Assembly: GCA_963555925.1 (NCBI GenBank)
Contig: CAUVXJ010000106.1
Span: 59,170-123,169 of the forward strand
Reading direction: 5' to 3'
DNA: 64,000 bases
Source: Protofrankia sp963555925
Lineage (GTDB): Bacteria > Actinomycetota > Actinomycetes > Frankiales > Frankiaceae
This document shows, piece by piece, positions 49,270-58,696 of the stretch; positions within the stretch are counted from its first letter, which is position 1, and each line of letters starts with the position of its first letter. A program made the position numbers and the translations under genes. The notes under the pieces are model-generated. The model was not told the DNA's origin, did not search any database, and was given only the letters and a program-made list of their open reading frames with translations.

Positions 49270-50809
49270 GGTCGCCGGGAAGCGGGACGTCGTTCTCCCG
49301 CGCCCAGCGCAGGAGTTCGGTCTCGGCCGCTTCCCGTCCTACCAGGCCCGCCTCGAAACGGAAGTCGAGCATGTGCGCCCGCGCCTGGCCGACCAGCCGC
49401 CCGGGCGAGAGGCCCAGCAGCTCCATGATGTCGTCCCCGGAGAGTTCCGGGCGGATCGCGGCGATCTCCTCGCGCTCGGACAGTCGGGCGATCCGCTCCT
49501 CAAGCGTGTCGTAGGTCGCGGCCAGCGCCTCGGCCTTGCGCCGGTTGCGCGTCGTGCAGTCCGAACGGACGAGTTTGTGCAGCCGGGACAGCTGCGGCCC
49601 GGCATCGTGGACGTACCGCCGGACCGCCGCGTCGGTCCACTCGCCGCGGCCGTAGCCATGGAACCGCAGATGCAGGAACACCAACAGGGTGACCGCGTCC
49701 GCAACGTCCTTGGGGAACCGCAGCTCCGCCAGCCGCTTGCGGGTCATGTCGCGTCCGACCACCTCGTGGTGGTGAAAGGAGACTCCGCCGCCGGGTGCGT
49801 GCCGGCGGGTCCGCGGCTTGCCGATGTCGTGCAGCAGGGCGGCCCAGCGCAGCACCTCGTCCGGGCCGCCGTCGGGAAGCGGGTCCTCCAGCGCGATCGC
49901 CTGGCGCAGCACGGTCAGGGTGTGGGTGTAGACGTCCTTGTGCTGGTGGTGCTCGTCGATCTCCATCCGCAGCGCAGGCAGGTCCGGCAGGACGATGTCC
50001 GCGACCCCGATGTCCACCAACCGTTCCAACCCGACCACGGGATCCGCGCAGATCATGAGTTTGCGCAGCTCATCCCGAATGCGCTCGACCGATACGATCG
50101 TCAGGCGGGGTGTCCTGGAGCGCATCGCCGCGACCAGCTCGCCGACCGGGATCAGCCCGAGCTGCGCTTCGAACCGAGCGGCCCGCAGGATGCGCAGCGG
50201 GTCGTCGTCCAAGGACGCCTCGGGGGAGCCCGGGGTCCGCAGCACCTTGCGGGCGAGGTCCGCCATGCCGCCGAACAGGTCGACGAACTCATGGCCGGGT
50301 ACGGACACGGCCATCGCGTTCACGGTGAAGTCGCGACGGACGAGATCGCCTTCCAGGGTGTCACCGTAGGCAACTGTGGGATTCCGGGATGTCCGGTCAT
50401 ACGCTTCGGTGCGGTAAGTGGTCACCTCGAACCGCACCCCGGCGCGGATCAGGCCGACGGTTCCGAAGGCGATCCCGGCCTCCCAGGTGGCGTCCGCCCA
50501 GCCGCGGGTGATCTCAAGGACACGCTCCGGACGGGCGTCGGTGGCGAAATCGAGATCAGACGCACCCACGCCAGCGGACGTGGCGTCGACGCTCAGGCGG
50601 CCGAGCAGCGCGTCCCGGACCGAACCACCGACGAGGTACAGGCTGTGGCCGGCACCGGCAAAGAGCCGTCCCAGGTCGTCGGCGGGAGCCGGTACCTTGA
50701 GAAGGGCACTGACAGCTCGCTCCGCGGAGTCACGTGGGTTGTCCAGGCAGATCACCGACACTGTTTCAGCGTATCGGGCAGCTCTGCCCTCCACCGAACA
50801 ACCACCCAT
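49250..50809 (-). CDS. pcnA: CCA tRNA nucleotidyltransferase / poly(A) polymerase family
   Basis: The enzyme adds or repairs the CCA end of tRNA. The 519-residue protein has GHSLYLVGGSVRDALLGR and SDLDFATDARPERV (nucleotidyltransferase core with DxD), EGDLVRRDFTVNAMAV, the tRNA-binding head domain, and a C-terminal HD domain (HDIGKPRTR, HHHEVVGRDMT). ATG 50809 is used as start; a GTG near 50761 is equally possible. Gene order with mutT, a DUF6049 gene and murJ matches Rv3907c to Rv3910. Divergent from mutT. Confidence 0.95.
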   Translation of the reverse strand: MGGCSVEGRAARYAETVSVICLDNPRDSAERAVSALLKVPAPADDLGRLFAGAGHSLYLVGGSVRDALLGRLSVDATSAGVGASDLDFATDARPERVLEITRGWADATWEAGIAFGTVGLIRAGVRFEVTTYRTEAYDRTSRNPTVAYGDTLEGDLVRRDFTVNAMAVSVPGHEFVDLFGGMADLARKVLRTPGSPEASLDDDPLRILRAARFEAQLGLIPVGELVAAMRSRTPRLTIVSVERIRDELRKLMICADPVVGLERLVDIGVADIVLPDLPALRMEIDEHHQHKDVYTHTLTVLRQAIALEDPLPDGGPDEVLRWAALLHDIGKPRTRRHAPGGGVSFHHHEVVGRDMTRKRLAELRFPKDVADAVTLLVFLHLRFHGYGRGEWTDAAVRRYVHDAGPQLSRLHKLVRSDCTTRNRRKAEALAATYDTLEERIARLSEREEIAAIRPELSGDDIMELLGLSPGRLVGQARAHMLDFRFEAGLVGREAAETELLRWARENDVPLPGDLPDQAT

Positions 50810-50931
50810 CGGCGCACAATCGCCTCCGGCGATCCACCACCGCAGGACCGGCGTCAGCGCGACGGCAGAGTCGATGTCCGACAGTGACCGCTCACGTCGG
50901 GTGTGACGCGGACGACTCGTACGATCAGCTA

Positions 50932-51399
50932 ATGTCCCCGTCCTCGACATCCCCTCGTCGGCGACTTCGGCGGGTAGAGGAAACTTCGGCGGGCGGGCTC
51001 GTTCTGGATGACCCTTCAGAAATGGCGAACGCAGCGCTGATCGCGCGCCGTGACCGCCGTGGCCGACTGTTGTGGTCGCTGCCGAAAGGGCATGTCGAAG
51101 GCGGCGAGACCGCGGAACAGGCAGCGGTTCGGGAGGTGGCGGAGGAGACTGGTGTGACCGGACGGGTACTCGGTCGGCTCGGCACGATCGACTTCTGGTT
51201 CGTGGCCGGACGGGCACGCGTGCACAAAACCGTTCACCACTATCTTCTACTACGGACGGCCGGGGAACTGTCCGACGCCGATGTCGAGGTCAGCGAAGTC
51301 GCCTGGGTCCCGCTGGTGGAGGTGCCCGAACTCCTTGCCTACGATGACGAACGCAGGCTCCTGAACCAGGTGCCCGGCATCCTCATGGATGCTACGTGA
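50932..51399 (+). CDS. NUDIX hydrolase (MutT4-like)
   Basis: The 155-residue protein has a complete Nudix box, GHVEGGETAEQAAVREVAEETGV, matching GX5EX7REUXEEXGU. Its start ATG 50932 has TACGAT 6 bp upstream in the place of a -10, so it may be leaderless. It hydrolyses nucleoside diphosphate-linked compounds; the exact substrate is unknown. The counterpart in mycobacteria is MutT4 (Rv3908), in the same order. Its stop overlaps the next GTG (GTGA). Confidence 0.93.
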   Translation: MSPSSTSPRRRLRRVEETSAGGLVLDDPSEMANAALIARRDRRGRLLWSLPKGHVEGGETAEQAAVREVAEETGVTGRVLGRLGTIDFWFVAGRARVHKTVHHYLLLRTAGELSDADVEVSEVAWVPLVEVPELLAYDDERRLLNQVPGILMDAT

Positions 51400-54014
51400 C
51401 ACACCGCGATGATTCTCTGACGGCCCGGAGTATCAGAATGGTCACCCTGATCCTGACGTCACTCGCCGTGCTGGCTCTGGGTGCAACTTCTGTCCGCGCA
51501 CAGCCAGCCCCGGCGTCCACAGGATCCACAGGACTATCCACAGTTTCCACCCGGGTATCCACAGGTTTGCCCCCAGCCCGGTCGGGGCTTGCGAACCCGC
51601 GGCTGAATAAATCCTCGCCTGTGGCGTCGACCGCTCCCCCGAACGTTTCCGTACAACCAGTGCGTATCGCTATCGACGAGTTCACCCAGATCGGGCGACC
51701 CCAGGCACCGTTGAAGATGACGGGCCGCCTGGAACTCACCGGGACCACCCAGGTCTCGAATCTTGAGGTACGGGTCGACCTCGGACGTTCGATGTCCAGC
51801 CGCGGTGACCTCGCGAACCTACGCACCAACACGGCCGCGGCGGCCGCGCTGCCCTACCCGACGGCGGTTGCCTCCCAACCGATTGCCAACCCGCTGGTGC
51901 CAGGTGCGCTGCCGGCAGCATTCACTGCAATCGCCAACCCGGCCGGCCTGAACCTGCCTGCGGCACTGAAGGTGTACCCGGTGCGGATCACCGCGACCGG
52001 GACGGTAGCCGGCCAGCGCAGGATTGTCGGAACGACATACACCTTCCTGGTCTGGGCTCCCGTCGACGTCACCGCACCCACGCCGGTCTCGGTTGTGCTG
52101 CCGCTCGCGGACGTGCCACGGCTGCGAGCGGACGGTCGGCTCACCGACGATGACCTGACCCGCCTCGTCGCACCGGGTGGCCGCCTCGACCGGTTGCTGA
52201 ACGCCGTCGTTCCCGCCCGGGGCGAGCAGACACCGACCGTCACCCTCGCGGTCGACCCGGTCCTCGTGCAGACACTGAAAATCATCGCTGACAGCCCGTA
52301 TGAGGTGGCCACACCGTCCGGTCCGAGCCCCCGACGCCCGAACCGGGATGCCGCGACCTTCCTGGCGAAGCTGAAGGCGTTCGCGGATGCGGGCGGCACG
52401 ATCTTCGCCCTACCCTACGGCGACGTCGACGTCGTGGCGCTGACCCGGGCGCAGGAGTTCCACAGCATCCTGGTGGCGCTGCTGACCGGCCAGACCGTCG
52501 TCGCGAACGCCATCGGTCGTACACCGGACACGACGATCGCCTACCCCGCTGACGGGCTCGTCGACCAGACCACACTCGACCTGCTGCGCCGGATGGGTAT
52601 CACCACCGTGATCACCGACTCGCGCCTGCTGCCGCCGAAGGACCCGGACCGGGACTACACTCCCGCGGCCGGCACCACTATCGCGACTTCCGGTGGTGTC
52701 ACCCGGGCGCTGGCCGCCGACACGGAACTGGCCAGGCTCGCGACCGGAACCACGACGCCGACCGATTCGTCGACCCAGGCAGAGTCATTCCACGATTTCA
52801 TCGCCGAAATCGCCATGATCACAGCCGAGCGTCCAGGCATCGCCCGCGCCCAGACGCTGGCGCTGCCGCGCTACTGGGACCCGCCGGCCGACTGGGCGCA
52901 GGAGGTGTTGGGCAGCCTGTCGACTCCGTTCTCCCGGCCGGTGCCGCTGATCGGGACACCGGCAGCGGGCGGTACCTCCGCGGGTTCGGGCACGGTGGGT
53001 TCAGGCATGGTGGGTTCGGCTGCCGCAAGCGGCGAACGCGGTCCCCTCGGATACCCCGGCTGGGCCCGGGCAGCAGAGCTGCCCGTCACCCGGATGATCG
53101 CCACAGAGGATCTGCGCAGTCAGGTACAGGCCCTCAAGTCCGTCCTGTGTCCACAGGGCTCGGGGTCACCCGGACTGCGCAACTGCACAGCCGCCGGCAT
53201 TGACGCGATGGAGAACACCCTCACTGCAACCGAGTCGGTCGCCTGGCGGGTGGGCTCCGAGGGCACGGACGGCGCGGACACCCTGAGCTCGGGTGTCGCC
53301 GGTGCGGTACGCGCTCTGCGGGAGGGCATCCGGGTGGTCGCATCCCGGAGCGTGTCGCTGACAAGCAAACACGGCAAGGTTCCGGTCACCCTCGAGAACA
53401 ACACCACGTTCACTGTCAACGTGGTCCTCTCGCTGGCGTCCACGGACCATTCCCGGCTACGATCAGCGACAAGAGTGACACTTACAGTACCCCCTCTGCA
53501 GAAGGAGCAGATCGAGGTCGACGTCGATGCCGAAGGTGCCGGTACGTTCCCCGTGGACATCCAGATACTCACTCCCGCCGGACGGCCGCTGTCGGCCGGC
53601 CCGCCACTGCGGATCCTGGTGAAGTCGACGGTCTTCGGGGTCATCGCGGTGGCGATAACCGGAGGTTCACTGGCGATCCTCGTGCTCGCCGTGGCGATTC
53701 GGCTGTTCCGCCGCCTGCGGGCGCCGCACCGGCAACCGCCCGCCGCATCGCCGCCGCAAGATATGGATGATTCGGATATCCGGAATAGTCCGGACACCCT
53801 GGAATGCGCACGCCGGACGCTCGCGGAGCCCGCTTCCCGCGACCCACGAGCCGGGGAGCGCCCGGGAGATGCACGCCGGGCCGGCGAGTACCGCAGAGAC
53901 GACCTGGAGCGACTCGTCCGCACCACCCACACGGTCATGAACGAGGGAACCGCCGGACACCAGGGAACCGCCAGGAGCCAGGGAACCGCCAGGAGCCAGG
54001 GAGCACGGCGATGA
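51396..54014 (+). CDS. DUF6049 secreted/membrane protein (Rv3909 counterpart)
   Basis: The 872-residue protein has a signal peptide (core at about 16-30), a large extracytoplasmic region with Ig-like start (PLKMTGRLELTGTTQVSNLEVRVDLG) and a central alpha/beta domain with TTVITDSRLLPPKDPDRDYTPAAG, and a C-terminal transmembrane helix (about 745-770). It lies between the mutT-like gene and murJ as in mycobacteria, with 4-bp overlaps on both sides. It is probably a partner of the MurJ flippase complex. An 18-bp tandem repeat encodes the last residues (GTARSQ). Near 51515-51570 the coding sequence carries several ATCCACAG sites. Confidence 0.8.
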   Translation: MTHRDDSLTARSIRMVTLILTSLAVLALGATSVRAQPAPASTGSTGLSTVSTRVSTGLPPARSGLANPRLNKSSPVASTAPPNVSVQPVRIAIDEFTQIGRPQAPLKMTGRLELTGTTQVSNLEVRVDLGRSMSSRGDLANLRTNTAAAAALPYPTAVASQPIANPLVPGALPAAFTAIANPAGLNLPAALKVYPVRITATGTVAGQRRIVGTTYTFLVWAPVDVTAPTPVSVVLPLADVPRLRADGRLTDDDLTRLVAPGGRLDRLLNAVVPARGEQTPTVTLAVDPVLVQTLKIIADSPYEVATPSGPSPRRPNRDAATFLAKLKAFADAGGTIFALPYGDVDVVALTRAQEFHSILVALLTGQTVVANAIGRTPDTTIAYPADGLVDQTTLDLLRRMGITTVITDSRLLPPKDPDRDYTPAAGTTIATSGGVTRALAADTELARLATGTTTPTDSSTQAESFHDFIAEIAMITAERPGIARAQTLALPRYWDPPADWAQEVLGSLSTPFSRPVPLIGTPAAGGTSAGSGTVGSGMVGSAAASGERGPLGYPGWARAAELPVTRMIATEDLRSQVQALKSVLCPQGSGSPGLRNCTAAGIDAMENTLTATESVAWRVGSEGTDGADTLSSGVAGAVRALREGIRVVASRSVSLTSKHGKVPVTLENNTTFTVNVVLSLASTDHSRLRSATRVTLTVPPLQKEQIEVDVDAEGAGTFPVDIQILTPAGRPLSAGPPLRILVKSTVFGVIAVAITGGSLAILVLAVAIRLFRRLRAPHRQPPAASPPQDMDDSDIRNSPDTLECARRTLAEPASRDPRAGERPGDARRAGEYRRDDLERLVRTTHTVMNEGTAGHQGTARSQGTARSQGARR

Positions 54015-55879
54015 CGGCCGGACCCGGAGACGGGACCAGGAAGCCACCCGCCCGACATCGCAGACAACCCGGCTTCGATCCCAGCGGGCCGACCACCCAG
54101 ACGCCCGGACCCTTCGGTGCGCCACCAGCCGCTCCGTCAACCCGGCCCCAGCACGGCACACCACACCGGACGACGCCGCTGGCCACGCCCCACCAGGTCG
54201 GGCCGGGACGGGGCCCGTCGGGTAAGGGCCCGTCGACCAGCGGCCCGTCGGGTAAGGGCCCGTCGAAGTCCGCCGGCCGCGGGGGGATGACCCTGGGCCG
54301 GGCCAGCGGCACGATGGCAATCGGCACGGTCGCGTCCCGGGCATCAGGTTTCCTGCGCACGGTGGCGATCGCGACGGCCATCGGCACGGGCGCGGCCGGG
54401 GACGCCTACAACGTCGCCAACACGACCCCGAACATCCTCTACGACCTGCTGCTCGGCGGAGTGCTGTCCAGCGTCATCGTGCCGGTACTCGTCCGGGCCG
54501 CCAAGGACGACCCCGACCAGGGCGAGGCGTTCGCATCCTCGCTGCTCACCCTGGTAGTGCTGGCGCTCGGTGGGGCGGTGGTGGTCGCGATGGTGGCCGC
54601 CCCGCTCATCGTCAACGCCTATCTGGCCGCCGGCGGCGCCGAGCGGGACCTCGCCGTGACGTTCCTGCGCTGGTTCCTGCCACAGGTGATCTTCTATGGC
54701 CTGGGCGCCACGATCGGTGCGATACTCAACGTGCGGCAGTCGTTCGCCGCACCGATGTTCGCGCCCATACTCAACAACCTGATCGTGATCGCCACCTGCA
54801 TGGCGTTCATCTTCGTGCCCGGCCCCAGGCCGCCCACCGTCGGTGGGATCAGCGATGCCCAGATCACGGTGTTGGCTGCCGGCACGACCCTCGGCGTGGT
54901 GGTCATGACGTTCGCCCTGCTGCCGTCGCTGCGTGCGGTCGGGTTCCACTACCGGCCGCGGCTGGACCTCTCCCACCCCGGGCTGCGCCAGGCGGTGCGG
55001 CTGGCCGGCTGGACGCTGCTCTACGTGGCGGTCAGCCAGGTCGGGTACCTGGTCATCGTGCGGCTGTCCAGCTCCGCGACGGCGTACACCGTCTACACGT
55101 ACGGATATCAGATTTTTCAGCTACCCTACGCAATCATCGCCGTATCGGTGATCACCGCACTGCTGCCACGGATGAGCGCGCACGCCGCCGACAACCGGGG
55201 CGACCTCGTCCGCCGGGATCTCTCCACCGGGATGCGCCTGGCCGGCGTCGTGATCGTGCCGGCGGCACTCATGTTGCTGGCGCTGGGTCGCCCGATCGCG
55301 ATAACGGTCTTCAACCACGGCGCCGTGAGCTACACCGGCGCCCTGCGGATCGGCGACACCCTCGCCGCCTTCGCCGTCGCCCTGGTGCCGTTCTCGCTGT
55401 TCCAGGTGCAGCTGCGGGCGTTCTACGCCTACCAGGACAGCCGTACACCCGCATTGATCAACATAGGCGTCGTGGCTACCAACATCGTGTGCGCGGTCGC
55501 GCTGAGCTCGCTGCTGCCCGAACGACACCGGTCGGTCGCGCTGGCCCTCGCATTCGCCGCGTCCTACCTGGTAGGCGTTGCCGCCTCGTCAACGCTGCTG
55601 CGGGCTCGCCTCGGTGACATCGACGGTGCACGGATCGCTCGGATGCTCACTCAAGTAACCATCGCCGGCGGCCTGAGCGCGGTGGTGGCGGCAGCCGTCG
55701 CCTGGGGAGTGCGCATGGTCATCGGTTCGGGCTGGATCGGATCCGGCGTGAGCGTGCTTCTCGCCTGCACGGTTGGGGTTATGATCTATCTCATGACTAT
55801 TGTCCGGATGAGACTCGCGGAGATGGCGGCGCTCGTCACGACCGTTCGTGGCCGGTTCGGTTCCCGATCTGCGCACTGA
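54011..55879 (+). CDS. murJ: MurJ-type lipid II flippase
   Basis: MurJ moves lipid II across the membrane for peptidoglycan synthesis. Start ATG 54011 overlaps the upstream stop (ATGA). The first 90 residues are a Pro/Gly/Ser-rich cytoplasmic tail containing GPSGKGPS repeats. Then 14 hydrophobic segments follow, beginning ASRASGFLRTVAIATAIG, with AYNVANTTPNILYDLLLGGVLSSVIVPV, a mark of MviN/MurJ. In mycobacteria the homologue (Rv3910) is fused to a pseudokinase; here that part is encoded by the next gene as a separate protein. Confidence 0.95.
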   Translation: MTAGPGDGTRKPPARHRRQPGFDPSGPTTQTPGPFGAPPAAPSTRPQHGTPHRTTPLATPHQVGPGRGPSGKGPSTSGPSGKGPSKSAGRGGMTLGRASGTMAIGTVASRASGFLRTVAIATAIGTGAAGDAYNVANTTPNILYDLLLGGVLSSVIVPVLVRAAKDDPDQGEAFASSLLTLVVLALGGAVVVAMVAAPLIVNAYLAAGGAERDLAVTFLRWFLPQVIFYGLGATIGAILNVRQSFAAPMFAPILNNLIVIATCMAFIFVPGPRPPTVGGISDAQITVLAAGTTLGVVVMTFALLPSLRAVGFHYRPRLDLSHPGLRQAVRLAGWTLLYVAVSQVGYLVIVRLSSSATAYTVYTYGYQIFQLPYAIIAVSVITALLPRMSAHAADNRGDLVRRDLSTGMRLAGVVIVPAALMLLALGRPIAITVFNHGAVSYTGALRIGDTLAAFAVALVPFSLFQVQLRAFYAYQDSRTPALINIGVVATNIVCAVALSSLLPERHRSVALALAFAASYLVGVAASSTLLRARLGDIDGARIARMLTQVTIAGGLSAVVAAAVAWGVRMVIGSGWIGSGVSVLLACTVGVMIYLMTIVRMRLAEMAALVTTVRGRFGSRSAH

Positions 55880-55987
55880 TTCCAATCGCAACCGGTGCAA
55901 TCACCGATCGGCAGGCCCGGGGCTCGTACACTGAACAAGCTGCATCCGGCTACGACAGCCGGGCGCGCCGGTGATGACGGAGGCACA

Positions 55988-57919
55988 GTGGTCGACGGGC
56001 ACAACCGACCGCCGCTGGCTGACGTCAATGAAGATGTGACGAGCAGCGCAACCCGCAGGGCCGACACCATGGCGGAACCCGGGTCCCACTCTCCGCCTGC
56101 GGATGAGACCGGCCCGATGCCGCCGCCGGGGCCTGACACCCTTCCGGTGAAGACCATGCTGGACGGCCGATACCAACTACTGTCAGTCATGCACGCGCGT
56201 GGTCCGGTCACCCTGTGGCGTGGCGACGACCGCATCCTCGCTCGCCCCGTTGCCGTCCGCGTGGTGCAGCGCTTCAGTCCGGACACGCGCGACGCCGCGG
56301 CGGCGGCGCATGATCGCGCCGCCGAGATGCTGTTGTCCGCAGCCATCGCCTCCGGCCGGCTGGTTCACCCGGGCGCGGCATCGACCTATGACGCAACCTC
56401 GACCACCACCGGCGCCGGTCCGGTGTCCTACGTGGTGAGCGAATGGGTGGAGGGCACCTCCCTGCAGGCGTTGTCCGCCGAGGGCCCGTTGCGGCCGGAC
56501 CAGGCCGCGACCGTGATGCTGGCCGTCGCGCGGGTGCTCGCCGCCGCCCACGAGCGCGGCATCCACCACGGCGACCTGCGGCCCAGCGACGTCATCATCT
56601 CGCACCACGGCATGGTCAAGGTGGTCGACCTCGGTACCGGCTCGGTCGTCGCCGCCCTGGAGAAAGGCGCGCACAGCCAGGCTGAACCATGGGCCGACTC
56701 CACCAACCTGGCCGCCGACGACGTCCGGGCGATGGGTGGTCTGCTGTATTCGGCGCTGACCGGACGGTGGCCGCTGGACCGCGAGTGCGGGCTACCCACA
56801 GCGCCGCCGACCAGCGACGGACGGGCGTGTTCACCCCGCCAGGTGCGGGCGGGCGTACCGCGAAACATCGACGCGCTCACCCTCGCCACGCTCGGGGACG
56901 ACCGGGCGCACCGCCCGCCGATCGCATCCGCCGCGGAGCTCGCCGAGGCCCTCGAGGAGATCGCGCCGCCCGAGGGCACCCTCGACCTCGGGCGGGTCCG
57001 CATCGACGACGAGCCGCCGATGACCCGCGCCATGCCCTCAGGGTCCCCGTCCACCGAGTACGCCGCCACCGGGCACCCGGTGGACGGTGCCCGGCCGGGC
57101 CCGGCCGGGCAGGACCCCGGCCCGAACGGTGGTTACCCCAGGGGTGGCGGCTCGCGCGGCGGCAGTGCGGGAGGCGCCTACCCGGTCAACGCCGGCTATC
57201 CCGCCAACAGCGGCTATCCCAACGGCGGGCTGGAACGGTTGCCGACACAGCAGCGCACCGCATCCCGGCGACGCGGCGGCAAAGGCTCGCCGTACTCCAA
57301 GAGGACCTCATGGTCAACGCGCCGCATCTTGGCGATCGTGGTCGCGCTTGTGGTCGCCATAACCCTCGTCGTCGTCGCGATGACCATGCTGAACCGCGCT
57401 CCGCAGAAGAACGCCACGACCGCACCGACGCCGACCGCGTCACCGACCACCCCAGTGGGTGTCGTTCTCAAGCCCACAGTGGCGGCATTCGACCCCCAGG
57501 GATCAGACGGCGACGAGAACAACAGCGATGCGCCGAAGGCGATCGATGGGAATCCAGCCACGTCCTGGACGACCAGTGGCTATAACAACACCGACGGCAG
57601 GCAGTTCGGCGGACTGCCCAAGAGCGGGGTCGGTCTTCGGCTGGACTTTGGTCAACCAGTCACCGTCCACGAGATGAAGATCACATTTGGCGGTGGTCCA
57701 ACCTCGTTCGAGCTACGAGCCGGTGACACAGCGGTCAACGACATAAACAGCTACCCGGTTGTCGTCCCCGAGGCCACTGCCACGGCCGGCACAGCCACCC
57801 CCGTGTCGGTCCCGGCGACAGCCGCCCACCAGTACTGGGTCGTGTGGCTGACCAAGCTGCCGACGGCATCGGACGGGCGCTTCAAGGGTTCGATCGTCGA
57901 CATGTCCTTCCACTCCTAG
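55988..57919 (+). CDS. MviN-associated pseudokinase with extracellular domain
   Basis: Start GTG 55988 has GGAGG 5 bp upstream. A kinase-fold domain (about residues 45-320) is present but inactive: the lysine strand reads PVAVRVV, the HRD becomes HGD (HHGDLRPSDVI), and DFG becomes DLG (VVDLGTG). Then come a Pro/Gly linker, one transmembrane helix (about 450-470) and a C-terminal discoidin-like sandwich (KAIDGNPATSWTTSGYNN, RLDFGQPVTVHEMKITFGG). In Mycobacterium this domain, joined to MviN, is phosphorylated and binds FhaA. It lies 108 bp after murJ in the same direction. Confidence 0.9.
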   Translation: MVDGHNRPPLADVNEDVTSSATRRADTMAEPGSHSPPADETGPMPPPGPDTLPVKTMLDGRYQLLSVMHARGPVTLWRGDDRILARPVAVRVVQRFSPDTRDAAAAAHDRAAEMLLSAAIASGRLVHPGAASTYDATSTTTGAGPVSYVVSEWVEGTSLQALSAEGPLRPDQAATVMLAVARVLAAAHERGIHHGDLRPSDVIISHHGMVKVVDLGTGSVVAALEKGAHSQAEPWADSTNLAADDVRAMGGLLYSALTGRWPLDRECGLPTAPPTSDGRACSPRQVRAGVPRNIDALTLATLGDDRAHRPPIASAAELAEALEEIAPPEGTLDLGRVRIDDEPPMTRAMPSGSPSTEYAATGHPVDGARPGPAGQDPGPNGGYPRGGGSRGGSAGGAYPVNAGYPANSGYPNGGLERLPTQQRTASRRRGGKGSPYSKRTSWSTRRILAIVVALVVAITLVVVAMTMLNRAPQKNATTAPTPTASPTTPVGVVLKPTVAAFDPQGSDGDENNSDAPKAIDGNPATSWTTSGYNNTDGRQFGGLPKSGVGLRLDFGQPVTVHEMKITFGGGPTSFELRAGDTAVNDINSYPVVVPEATATAGTATPVSVPATAAHQYWVVWLTKLPTASDGRFKGSIVDMSFHS

Positions 57920-57952
57920 GACCGCGGTCCTCCACCCCCGGGCCGTCGTCCG

Positions 57953-58696
57953 ATGACCACTTCCGAACCGTCCGCAGGTGAGCCGTCCGCAGGTGAGCCG
58001 TCCGCAGGTGAGCCGTCCGCAGGTGAGCCGCCCGCAGGCGGCGTCGGCGAGACTGCGCTCTCCCCGGCTGCGGACCATGCCGAACAGGACCGCCGTCTGC
58101 TTCGCCGGCACCTCAACGGCGACCCGGACGCGTTCGCCGCGCTGGTTCGGACCCACAGCAACCGCATGTGGACGGTGGCGATCAACATGCTGCGCGACCG
58201 CGAGGACGCCGCTGACACCGTTCAGGAGGCCATGCTCTCGGCCTACCGCGGTGCCGCCACATTCCGGGGTGAGGCGTCGGTGGCTACGTGGCTGCATCGC
58301 ATCGTGGTCAACGCCTGCCTGGACCGGCTGCGCCGCCGGATGGCTCGACCACAGGTTCCGCTGCCCACAGACGGCGAAGGCGAACTGGCCGAACCGCGCG
58401 ACGCCATGGCCGAGGGTGAGACCAGGCTCGCCGTCGACGCCGCACTCGGCCAGCTGCCCGAAGCGCTGCGACTGGCGGTGGTACTGGTCGACGGCCTGGG
58501 ATATTCGGTCGCGGATGCGGCTGCGCTGCTCGCAGTGCCGGTGGGCACGGTGAAAAGCAGGTGCGCGCGAGGACGCGCAAAGCTGGCTGTAATGCTCGAC
58601 TACCTGCGTCCTGGGAACCCTACGGCGCTCGATTCCGTCAGTCAGAGCAGGCACGTCAATGCATCCGACGCGGCCGGAGGAGGTGACCAGCGATGA
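57953..58696 (+). CDS. sigM: ECF sigma factor SigM
   Basis: The 247-residue protein has region 2 (FAALVRTHSNRMWTVAINMLRDREDAADTVQEAMLSAYR) and region 4 (ALGQLPEALRLAVVLVDGLGYSVADAAALLAVPVGTVKSRCARGRAKL), ECF type. A 15-bp tandem repeat (four copies) encodes the GEPSA repeat at the N terminus. Gene order with the Cys-type anti-sigma gene and trxB-trxA matches mycobacterial sigM and Streptomyces. It would be active when released by the following anti-sigma factor. The name is taken from synteny. Confidence 0.93.
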   Translation: MTTSEPSAGEPSAGEPSAGEPSAGEPPAGGVGETALSPAADHAEQDRRLLRRHLNGDPDAFAALVRTHSNRMWTVAINMLRDREDAADTVQEAMLSAYRGAATFRGEASVATWLHRIVVNACLDRLRRRMARPQVPLPTDGEGELAEPRDAMAEGETRLAVDAALGQLPEALRLAVVLVDGLGYSVADAAALLAVPVGTVKSRCARGRAKLAVMLDYLRPGNPTALDSVSQSRHVNASDAAGGGDQR

